Shown in pieces: positions 1-5,579 of a stretch of 6,684 bases of DNA; within the stretch, counting starts at the first letter, position 1, and each line of letters opens with the position of its first letter. The DNA is from Actinomycetota bacterium (GTDB taxonomy: Bacteria; Actinomycetota; Actinomycetes; S36-B12). Under the pieces are notes generated by a model. That model saw nothing but the letters and a program-made list of their open reading frames with translations, was not told the origin of the DNA and did no database searches. Both the position numbers and the translations under genes were made by a program. The stretch is taken from assembly GCA_009702725.1 (NCBI GenBank), contig WLHM01000069.1:1-6684 (forward strand), written 5' to 3'.

Positions 1-64
1 GCATATCTATGGAACCGCGCAGAAGTGACCGCGACATGGCCTCGAAACTAATGGGACTTGTCAT
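1..64 (-). CDS. 5' end of an unidentified gene (cut by left edge)
   Basis: Reading leftward from an ATG at 64-62, the minus strand encodes MTSPISFEAMSRSLLRGSIDM and is open to the window edge. A purine-rich leader (AAGGGGAAAGAGAATA) sits directly before the ATG and contains a plausible Shine-Dalgarno, AGGGG ten bases from the start. The ATG lies 58 bp beyond the stop of the ThDP enzyme gene on the same strand with no terminator between, so co-transcription is likely. Only 21 residues are visible, so no family can be assigned. The 'LLRGSIDM' run resembles the segment just before the metal-binding HxH of some amidohydrolase-like proteins (DUF6282 type), but that motif would lie outside the window and this is a guess. 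Two plus-strand frames are also open at this edge, but both stop by about position 108 and neither has comparable support. Confidence 0.5.
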   Translation of the reverse strand, partial: MTSPISFEAMSRSLLRGSIDM

Positions 65-122
65 TATTCTCTTTCCCCTTACTGGTCAGTTCGAATTCTT
101 AGCAGTCTAGGTCGGACACTAA

Positions 123-1718
123 TTAGCCTCGCAAGATTCGCATTACATCCAAATAGCAGGACGGGTCCGTTGCAACATCTACTAAGTACGGGCCTTCACC
201 AACTAATGAATTTGTTAGGGCTTTTTTCAGCTCAGTCAAGGTAGCCGCCTTCACTCCTGACATCCCAAAACCTTTTGCAATTACGGCGAAGTCAACATCT
301 AGGTATGAAACGGCAGTGGAACCCCCATGCCCAACCGGTTTTTGTTTAGCCTTAATTAGACTCAAAGAACTGTCATTAAAGACGACTACTGTCACCGGCA
401 AATTCAAGCGCACGAGAGTTTCAAGTTCCGCGACACACATTCCGAGCCCACCATCACCTATGAAGCAAAAGGTGCGGCGACCCGGATTCGCCAAGGCAGT
501 AGCGACCGCGGCCGGCAGGGAGTAGCCCATCGTCGCAAGGCCTGATGAAATATGTATTTCATTTGGCTGCTCGACCGCCCAGAGGGGCATCGCAACAAGC
601 ATGTGGGCACCCGCGTCGACCGTTGCGATAGACCCTGTCGGTGCAATTTTTCTGGTAGCGAGTACGACATCACCGGGGGCGAGCGCGTCGGTCGCGAGTG
701 ACGAAGTGCTCACCTCAATTAAGGCATCCTCAAAATATTGCCTGCGATTGGACGCCGTATCTGGCCCCCAGTCACTAACCAAGTGCTGACCCAGAAAGTT
801 AACGGCTTGGTCAATCGGACCGACGTATTGCAGCTCGGGTTGCCAATAGGGGCTATCTTCAGGCCAGCTATTCAAAGACAAAACGGGCGCTTGCACCTGC
901 CACTTGTTTGGGATTAATTCAACCGTGTCTAAACCGATTGCCACAATTAGGTCGGCCTGTTCGAAGATTGCCATTTCGGCAGTCGCTCCGGTGAAGAGCC
1001 CACCATTGTTCAAGGAACTAGTCGGGATAGTGCCGCGTGCCTTGTAGGTTTCAAGAACCGGCAAGGTGGAGCCAGCAACCAGACCGCGAATCGCTTCAGT
1101 CTGCCCCAGCGCACCTAAGCCAACGACAATTAGCGGGAAGCGAGACCTCTTGATGAGTGCAGCCATGGCTGGCTCGTCGACAGCTCCGGGCGGAACTTCA
1201 GGTGGCAATGCGACCCCATTCGCACTCGGGTCTAGGTCGAGATGCACTGGCCCGGGCCGGGGTTGGATCGCGGTGGCCAAAGCAGAAGCCATCGTGTTTT
1301 CGGGATTCGACGATCCTAAAACGGCACTCCATTTCGCGACTGTATGCAACAGTTCGCGTTGATCGATTCGCTGGTGTGAGATTCGTGCCCAGTCACTGCT
1401 CGACACCGTATCTGTCAGAAGTATGAGTGGTTGCCGATCTAACGCAGCCTGAGCCAAACCATTAACCGCACTGGCAGCGCCCGGGCCTCGAGTGACCAAG
1501 CAAGCGCACGGATTGCCGGATATTTCAGCGAAAGTACTCGCCATTATCGCCGCAGATGTTTCGCCGTGCGCGAGAATGAACTCCAATCCAACAGACTCTG
1601 CTGCTCCCACCACGTCCAAATTGTTGCCTCCGCCTGGAAGCCCAAAAACGAACTTCGACCCGCTACCCAGAAGGCCGTTGGCGACTATTTCTGAAAGGTA
1701 CCCACCGGTTACGCTCAC
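123..1718 (-). CDS. ThDP-dependent 2-oxo-acid enzyme (acetolactate synthase/decarboxylase-like)
   Basis: A 531-residue member of the three-domain thiamine-diphosphate family that includes acetolactate synthase large subunits, benzoylformate decarboxylase and related 2-oxo-acid decarboxylases or lyases. The N-terminal pyrimidine-binding domain (about 1-165) has FGLPGG (25-30), the cofactor-activating Glu in HGETSA (E53), and TRGPG (76-80) followed by LDRQPL. The middle domain (about 186-310) starts at PLIVVGLGAL. The C-terminal diphosphate-binding domain (about 345-531) has SSGLATMGYSLPAA (391-404) and the metal/ThDP motif GDGG (421-424) to N448-D449. The spacing is normal; ND replaces the more common NN. 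No regulatory small subunit lies beside it, and the C-terminal part does not look like the biosynthetic enzyme, so a catabolic or specialised role is more likely than valine/isoleucine synthesis. Benzoylformate decarboxylase's His in LHS is replaced by TRGPG, which argues against that activity. The start is GTG at 1718, three residues before conserved domain sequence; the Shine-Dalgarno is weak (GGCGGG abutting the start). It is divergent from the cyclase gene and precedes the left-edge gene. The substrate is unknown. Confidence 0.9.
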   Translation of the reverse strand: MSVTGGYLSEIVANGLLGSGSKFVFGLPGGGNNLDVVGAAESVGLEFILAHGETSAAIMASTFAEISGNPCACLVTRGPGAASAVNGLAQAALDRQPLILLTDTVSSSDWARISHQRIDQRELLHTVAKWSAVLGSSNPENTMASALATAIQPRPGPVHLDLDPSANGVALPPEVPPGAVDEPAMAALIKRSRFPLIVVGLGALGQTEAIRGLVAGSTLPVLETYKARGTIPTSSLNNGGLFTGATAEMAIFEQADLIVAIGLDTVELIPNKWQVQAPVLSLNSWPEDSPYWQPELQYVGPIDQAVNFLGQHLVSDWGPDTASNRRQYFEDALIEVSTSSLATDALAPGDVVLATRKIAPTGSIATVDAGAHMLVAMPLWAVEQPNEIHISSGLATMGYSLPAAVATALANPGRRTFCFIGDGGLGMCVAELETLVRLNLPVTVVVFNDSSLSLIKAKQKPVGHGGSTAVSYLDVDFAVIAKGFGMSGVKAATLTELKKALTNSLVGEGPYLVDVATDPSCYLDVMRILRG

Positions 1719-1783
1719 CCCGCCATTGTGTCAGAGCCAACTAAAATGGGGCTGCTTTGGTGCTCGGCTTTCACCCGCCCCGC

Positions 1784-1789
1784 ATTAGA
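1784..1789 (-). promoter_or_regulatory. candidate -10 box for the ThDP gene
   Basis: TCTAAT on the minus strand matches TATAAT at five of six positions and lies about 66 bp ahead of the GTG start. The upstream position for a -35 box shows at best TTCAGT with a long spacer, a poor match. It is proposed only because it is the best hexamer in the right place of the divergent intergenic region. Confidence 0.2.
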
Positions 1790-1863
1790 TTCAACCGCTA
1801 CTTAACGTACTGAACGCTGCTCAGCTGGGTAGGATTTCGTTATGTAACAGGGCTCCTTTGAAC

Positions 1864-1869
1864 TATATT
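1864..1869 (+). promoter_or_regulatory. candidate -10 box for the cyclase/crotonase genes
   Basis: TATATT matches TATAAT at five of six positions and lies 78 bp ahead of the cyclase ATG. There is no recognisable TTGACA-like box 16-19 bp upstream, so it would be weak or activator-dependent. Its predicted start point (about 1876) falls inside the inverted repeat at 1869-1882, which is what would be expected if a repressor controls it. Confidence 0.25.
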
Positions 1870-1882
1870 TAGCTTCAGCTAA
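1869..1882. repeat. perfect inverted repeat, possible operator
   Basis: TTAGCT-TC-AGCTAA is a perfect palindrome of two 6-base arms around a 2-base centre. It lies in the 229-bp divergent region between the ThDP and cyclase genes and directly abuts the TATATT candidate -10 box. The position fits a regulator site controlling the plus-strand genes; no regulator gene is in the window. The arms are short, so chance occurrence cannot be excluded. As RNA the 2-base loop would be too tight for a stable hairpin, so a DNA-binding site is the better reading. Confidence 0.3.
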
Positions 1883-1930
1883 GGCGAACTCGAAAGCCTA
1901 GGCACCCCAAGGCGTTGTGCACTTCAAATC

Positions 1931-1938
1931 GGAAAGGG
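1931..1938 (+). promoter_or_regulatory. ribosome binding site deciding the cyclase start
   Basis: GGAAAGGG ends 9 bases before the ATG at 1948. It lies inside the longer reading frame that could begin at TTG 1915, for which no Shine-Dalgarno is visible. This supports ATG 1948 rather than TTG 1915 as the start; the 11 extra residues would add nothing recognisable to the family. Confidence 0.55.
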
Positions 1939-1947
1939 CCCGTTGAG

Positions 1948-2907
1948 ATGGCAAATACGATTCAGCCAAACATCGAGTTAGTGCGGGAGATGTCCCTTAA
2001 GTATCGAAACTGGGGCAAGTGGGGTCCTGACGAGGAGCTCGGCAGCCTCAATTACGTAACCGATGAGATACGAGCTAAGGCAGCTACCCTCGTCAGGCGC
2101 GGCAAGGTCTTTTCACTTGCGCTGCCTCTTGATTCTGATGGCCCCATGGTTGGAGCACATGGTCGAGTCAACCCAGCGCACGTCATGCTGTGGGACGGCG
2201 GTGACATCGAGTCAGGTGCCCAAGATTTTCTCCAAGGGCTTCGCTACACCGACGACGCGGTGTTTTTAGTTCTTCAGTCGTCAACGCAATGGGATGCGCT
2301 TGCACACATCTACTTCGATGGGCAGATGTACAACGGTCACGGCACTGAAAAGGTAACGAGCCGTGGCGCACTGAAGAATTCAATTACCAATGTGAAAGAT
2401 AAGGCTGTCGGACGCGGAGTTCTGCTCGACATCGCACGTTACAAAGGTGTTCCCTGGCTTGAGACAAGTTACGCAATTACTGACGAGGATCTTTCCGGAT
2501 GCGCTAAAGCGCAAGGAGTTGAAGTTGGAGAAGGCGACTTCGTTCTAGTAAGGACCGGTCAACTCGGAGAGCGGCAACTTGCTGGCGCATGGGGTGATTA
2601 CGCTGGGGGCCCCGCTCCCGGTTTAGGAATCACCGCCGCCAACTACTTTTGCCCACTGAAAGTTGCGGCCGTGGCGACTGATACCTGGGGTACGGAGGTT
2701 CTTCCGAATGAAACTCCAGATGTCTTTCAGCCACTACATGTGATCATGCTTGTCAACGCCGGCATCATTCTTGGTGAGATGTGGGTCATGGATGAACTCG
2801 CAGAGGACTGCGCGAACGATGGCGTATATGAATTTCTACTCGTTGCTCCGCCACTGACGGTTACGGCTTCTGTTGGTTCGCCGGTAAACCCACAGGTGAT
2901 CAAATAG
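1948..2907 (+). CDS. cyclase-family (PF04199) hydrolase-like protein
   Basis: 319 residues from ATG 1948. It belongs to the 'putative cyclase' superfamily, whose characterised members are metal-dependent amide hydrolases such as kynurenine formamidase (KynB) and isatin hydrolase. It carries the landmarks of a bacterial subfamily of unknown substrate: WGPDEELGSLNYVT (25-38), FLVLQSSTQWDALAHIYFDG (106-125), VGRGVLLDIARYKG (154-167), VLVRTGQL (199-206), ATDTWGTEV (243-251), FQPLHVIML (260-268) and YEFLLVAPPL (294-303). Against the HxxxHxDxxxH signature, Q110 and Q114 take the places of the two first His, while D116 and H120 are kept, as are candidates for the later ligands H264 and E277. The metal site may therefore be altered or absent, and hydrolysis by the KynB mechanism should not be assumed. 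The protein is probably cytoplasmic, as no signal peptide is seen. It is the first gene of the plus-strand group; its TAG shares its last base with the GTG of the following crotonase, implying translational coupling and a shared pathway. Confidence 0.85.
   Translation: MANTIQPNIELVREMSLKYRNWGKWGPDEELGSLNYVTDEIRAKAATLVRRGKVFSLALPLDSDGPMVGAHGRVNPAHVMLWDGGDIESGAQDFLQGLRYTDDAVFLVLQSSTQWDALAHIYFDGQMYNGHGTEKVTSRGALKNSITNVKDKAVGRGVLLDIARYKGVPWLETSYAITDEDLSGCAKAQGVEVGEGDFVLVRTGQLGERQLAGAWGDYAGGPAPGLGITAANYFCPLKVAAVATDTWGTEVLPNETPDVFQPLHVIMLVNAGIILGEMWVMDELAEDCANDGVYEFLLVAPPLTVTASVGSPVNPQVIK
2894..2899 (+). promoter_or_regulatory. ribosome binding site of the crotonase, inside the cyclase gene
   Basis: AGGTGA ends 7 bases before the GTG at 2907 and lies within the last codons of the cyclase. 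It supports the GTG as the start despite the one-base TAGTG overlap. Confidence 0.5.
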
Positions 2908-3701
2908 TGCAAGAACCTTCGGAATCACCAACTGTACTTTTTGAACGAATTGGTTCGACTGCAGTAATAAGCCTAAATCGTCCTCGCGTAAAGAACGCTT
3001 TGAACTGCGCCATGGCCACGGCTTTAGGTAACGCGGTCCACGAGGCGGACCTTGATCCTGAAATCAGGGTAATAATCATTACTGGGAGCGGGGGCAATTT
3101 CTGTGGAGGCGCCGACCTTCATGAAGTGGCCGCAGACTGGCAAATTATTTCGGCTGAACGCCCCGACTGGGGTTTCGGTGGCATCACTCAACAGTTGACA
3201 GCAACCCCAACCATTGCCGCAATAAATGGCTTTGCACTCGGTGGCGGCTTGGAAATTGCGCTGGCGTGTGATCTTGCCGTAATGGATGAGGATGCCTATG
3301 TAACGCTGCCAGAGGTCACCCGAGGGATTTTCGCAGCCGGGGGTGGGATCCTGCGATTGCAACGGCTTATCCCACGCCGCCTAGCCATGGAAGCCGTGCT
3401 CACCGGTAACCCGATAACCGCAGCGCAGGCTTTGCAATGGGGTTTAGTCAATCGCCTTTCTCCTAGTGGAACAAGTGTAAATGTCGCACTTGAGTTGGCT
3501 CAAGATATTGCCCGCAACCCGGTAGAGGCTGTCAATCAGAGCAAACTTTTGATGCACCAATCTGAAAGCTTCGGCTCAACTTGGGATTCCGATTACTGGT
3601 CCCTAAACGATGCGATCGCCACGCGGGTGTACTCAAGTCCCGAAGCCAGCGAAGGTCTCCAATCCTTTATTGAAAAACGAAAGCCAAACTGGCAGAGGTA
3701 G
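2907..3701 (+). CDS. enoyl-CoA hydratase/isomerase (crotonase) family protein
   Basis: 264 residues, the usual crotonase length. This superfamily binds acyl-CoA and stabilises an enolate through two backbone NH groups. The oxyanion-hole segments are visible: NFCGGADL (64-71) and NGFALGGGLEIALACDLA (107-124). Both glutamates of a classical hydratase are at the expected positions: E136 in LPEVTRGIF and E162 in AMEAVLTG. Hydration of a 2-enoyl-CoA, or the related CaiD-type dehydration, is therefore chemically plausible. The AAGGGILRLQRLIPRRLAME stretch (143-162) resembles the CaiD/EchA branch. The C-terminal EKRKPNWQ is a typical family ending. It starts with GTG overlapping the cyclase stop and is followed after 84 bp by the permease in the same reading frame, separated by a single TAG. 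Chain-length preference and substrate cannot be read. Confidence 0.92.
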   Translation: MQEPSESPTVLFERIGSTAVISLNRPRVKNALNCAMATALGNAVHEADLDPEIRVIIITGSGGNFCGGADLHEVAADWQIISAERPDWGFGGITQQLTATPTIAAINGFALGGGLEIALACDLAVMDEDAYVTLPEVTRGIFAAGGGILRLQRLIPRRLAMEAVLTGNPITAAQALQWGLVNRLSPSGTSVNVALELAQDIARNPVEAVNQSKLLMHQSESFGSTWDSDYWSLNDAIATRVYSSPEASEGLQSFIEKRKPNWQR

Positions 3702-3775
3702 GCAGGTGGTCAGGCCACGAGGCCAATCCTGCACAGGCCGAAGATATCGTTAGCACGAAATGCACTGAACAACTT

Positions 3776-3781
3776 AGGAGA
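3776..3781 (+). promoter_or_regulatory. strong ribosome binding site ahead of the permease
   Basis: AGGAGA is the best Shine-Dalgarno in the window. It lies 60 bp beyond any use by the preceding gene and only 5 bases before an in-frame ATC codon at 3786, but about 100 bases before the first in-frame ATG (3882). It therefore marks translation initiation near 3786 rather than at 3882. Confidence 0.65.
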
Positions 3782-3785
3782 TAAA

Positions 3786-4742
3786 ATCACCGCGGCACGC
3801 GAACCTAGATCACAGCATGGAATTGGCTTACTTTTAGGATTCTCCGCCTACGGAGTTTGGGGCTTATTCCCGTTATATTTCATGCTGCTTGATGCTGTCT
3901 CCGCATATCAGATAGTAGCCAACCGAATTGTTTGGTCACTGTGTTTCGTCTTAATTATCCTACTTATACGAAACAACTGGGCTCCGCTTGTCGGCGTGCT
4001 TCGCTCGAGGAGATCAGTATTCCTGCTCGGAGTAGCTGCGGCCACGATCAGTATTAACTGGGGCGTCTACGCGTATGCAATAACCAATGACCAAGTTCTG
4101 GAGGCCTCACTCGGATATTTCATCAACCCGCTTGTCTCTGTTTTGATCGGTGTCGCGCTACTACGTGAACGACTTCGCCACTTGCAATGGATCGCGGTCG
4201 CAATTGGAGCGGTCTCAGTTGCGATCTTGACGGTTTCCTATGGGCGTCCGCCTTGGATCAGCCTTATCTTGGCATTTTCGTTTGCAATCTACGGGCTTAT
4301 GAAAAAACTGGCGAACTCCGGTGCACTAGAGAGTCTCGCGGTCGAAACCTTGCTGCTTTTACCAATAGCACTACTCGTAATGGCCTTATTCGCCACGGAT
4401 GGCCAAGGAGTCATAACACATTTAGGGCCCGATATCGCCACACTTCTGATCCTCCTCGGACCAATTACCGCGGTGCCGCTGCTCGCCTTTAGTGCTGCAG
4501 CTACTCGAATCCCACTCTCAACCCTCGGAATAATCCAATACATAACCCCGAGCATCCAATTCATCCTTGGAATAACGGTATTTGCAGCTGTTGTCTCACC
4601 GGTTCGCTGGTTGGGCGTCAGCATAATTTGGCTAGCTCTCATAGTCTTTGCCATTGACACCGTTAGACACAGTCGAGCTGTATCACGTAATACTGAGCGC
4701 ACATCGATCATTGACACACTCGAGGTAACCGTCCCTGATTAG
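3786..4742 (+). CDS. rarD: RarD-type EamA-family permease
   Basis: A drug/metabolite-transporter superfamily protein of the RarD branch, with about ten hydrophobic segments in the inner membrane. Transport substrate is unknown for most of the family; the E. coli namesake is linked to chloramphenicol sensitivity by name. Residues are numbered from 3786. RarD hallmarks: GLLLGFSAYGVWGLFPLYF (14-32, helix 1), NRIVWSL (46-52), NWGVYAYAITNDQVLEASLG (91-110) continuing into YFINPLVSVLIG, ERLRHLQWIAVA (128-139), and GIIQYITPSIQFILG (248-262). The first in-frame ATG (3882) would give 286 residues and delete helix 1, which is conserved. No ATG, GTG or TTG exists in frame between the previous gene's stop and 3882. 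The best start is ATC 3786, five bases after AGGAGA, giving 318 residues; CTG 3729 and CTG 3765 are alternatives without a ribosome site. Either a rare ATC start is used, ATG has mutated, or one base is a sequence error. The Glu usual after helix 9 is replaced in VFAAVVSP (265-272). It is convergent with the second crotonase. An 84-bp gap follows the first crotonase; a weak stem (3702-3732) has no U-tract. Confidence 0.85.
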   Translation: MTAAREPRSQHGIGLLLGFSAYGVWGLFPLYFMLLDAVSAYQIVANRIVWSLCFVLIILLIRNNWAPLVGVLRSRRSVFLLGVAAATISINWGVYAYAITNDQVLEASLGYFINPLVSVLIGVALLRERLRHLQWIAVAIGAVSVAILTVSYGRPPWISLILAFSFAIYGLMKKLANSGALESLAVETLLLLPIALLVMALFATDGQGVITHLGPDIATLLILLGPITAVPLLAFSAAATRIPLSTLGIIQYITPSIQFILGITVFAAVVSPVRWLGVSIIWLALIVFAIDTVRHSRAVSRNTERTSIIDTLEVTVPD

Positions 4743-4776
4743 GCCACTCGACTACGGGCTAACCAGGTCGACGCAA

Positions 4777-5577
4777 TTACTTACCCGTAAATCTCGGTGC
4801 GCGTTTTTCCCGGAAGGCACTAAGCGCCTCGGCCATATCAGAGGTTTGAGCGCTGAGAACTTGATTCCGATTTTCTAATGCGATAGCCGCATCTAGAGAC
4901 GGTGCGTCAACATTTGCCTGCAAGACTTGCTTTGTCATACGCACCCCGATTGGGCTGTTGCCGCAGATGAGAGTGGCGATTTCTAGCGCCCTCTCGATGA
5001 GATTTTCGCCTTCTACTATCTCGGTCACCATTCCAATTCGCAGTGCTTCATCAGCATCGACGAATCGACCGGTCAGGAGCAACTCATAGGCACGACCAAA
5101 CCCAATGATGCGAGGAAGCATCCAAGAAGTACCGACATCGCCACCGGTAAGGCCGATCCTGATGAACGCCGCGTTGAATTTCGCGGTGGGCGCCGCAATT
5201 CGGATGTCTGCCGCAAGTGCCAGGCCCATACCTGCACCCGCCGCCGGACCATTCACCGCTGCAATCACCGGTTTTTCCATGTGCCGGAACCCCGCAATGG
5301 AGCGCGCCCAAGTCTCTTGACCGGCGAACATCTCGATCGGGGTCATATCCGGAAGTAGGGCAGCTTGATCGAGATCAAGGCCTGCGCAGAATCCCCGCCC
5401 GCTGCCGGTAATTATTAGAACCCTGATATCGCTATCTGCATCAACGTCGGCTTGCAATGTGATGAACTCATCGAACATTTCAAATGTCATAGCGTTTAGC
5501 CGGTCGGGCCGGTTGAGCCTGGCAATCGCGATCTGAGGAGTCGGTTGCTCAATTAGCATCGTGTTGTATTGCTGCAT
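4777..5577 (-). CDS. enoyl-CoA hydratase/isomerase family protein lacking one catalytic Glu
   Basis: 266 residues of the crotonase fold. The oxyanion-hole segments are GFCAGLDLD (62-70) and NGPAAGAGMGLALAADIRIA (109-128). In the active-site region AKFNAAFIRIGLTGGDVGTS (132-151), F138 stands where classical hydratases have the first catalytic Glu (rat E144). The second is present as E165 in AYELLLTG. An Asp, D147, in GGDVG lies nearby and could take part. This pattern resembles a group of actinobacterial EchA paralogues of unproven activity. A plain hydratase is therefore uncertain; isomerase, hydrolase or another CoA reaction is possible. It starts 2 bp after the stop of the acyl-CoA dehydrogenase, with AAGGG ten bases before the ATG, so the two form one transcript and probably act in successive steps. 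The C-terminal EKRAPRFTGK is typical. Only 34 bp separate it from the converging permease stop, with no convincing terminator. Confidence 0.9.
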   Translation of the reverse strand: MQQYNTMLIEQPTPQIAIARLNRPDRLNAMTFEMFDEFITLQADVDADSDIRVLIITGSGRGFCAGLDLDQAALLPDMTPIEMFAGQETWARSIAGFRHMEKPVIAAVNGPAAGAGMGLALAADIRIAAPTAKFNAAFIRIGLTGGDVGTSWMLPRIIGFGRAYELLLTGRFVDADEALRIGMVTEIVEGENLIERALEIATLICGNSPIGVRMTKQVLQANVDAPSLDAAIALENRNQVLSAQTSDMAEALSAFREKRAPRFTGK

Positions 5578-5579
5578 AG

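Noticed and set aside
12..108. Plus-strand open stretch at the left edge with an ATG and a hydrophobic run.
   Set aside because: It is short, has no ribosome site, and stops quickly; the minus-strand start with a Shine-Dalgarno explains the region better.
123..1718. Naming the ThDP protein as biosynthetic acetolactate synthase (ilvB) or benzoylformate decarboxylase (mdlC).
   Set aside because: There is no small subunit and the C-terminal part differs from IlvB. The benzoylformate decarboxylase His in LHS is missing. Only the family can be supported.
1915..1947. TTG 1915 as the cyclase start, adding 11 residues.
   Set aside because: No ribosome site precedes it, while GGAAAGGG is well placed for ATG 1948, and the extra residues match nothing I recognise.
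3702..3732. Possible terminator hairpin after the first crotonase: GCAGG ... CCTGC with an inner GTGG/CCAC.
   Set aside because: The two stems compete for the same G at 3706, the outer loop is long and no T-tract follows. It is not a convincing intrinsic terminator.
4289..4717. A 142-codon open frame on the minus strand inside the permease gene.
   Set aside because: It is antisense to well-conserved RarD sequence and shows no family features, so it is a frame shadow.
2907..4742. Crotonase and permease share one reading frame separated by a single TAG, suggesting a readthrough fusion.
   Set aside because: Both are full-length independent families, the spacer between them is not protein-like, and a fresh ribosome site lies ahead of the permease.
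4743..4776. Possible bidirectional terminator between the converging permease and crotonase genes.
   Set aside because: Only a 4-base CGAC/GTCG pairing with a long loop and no flanking A/T tracts can be found.
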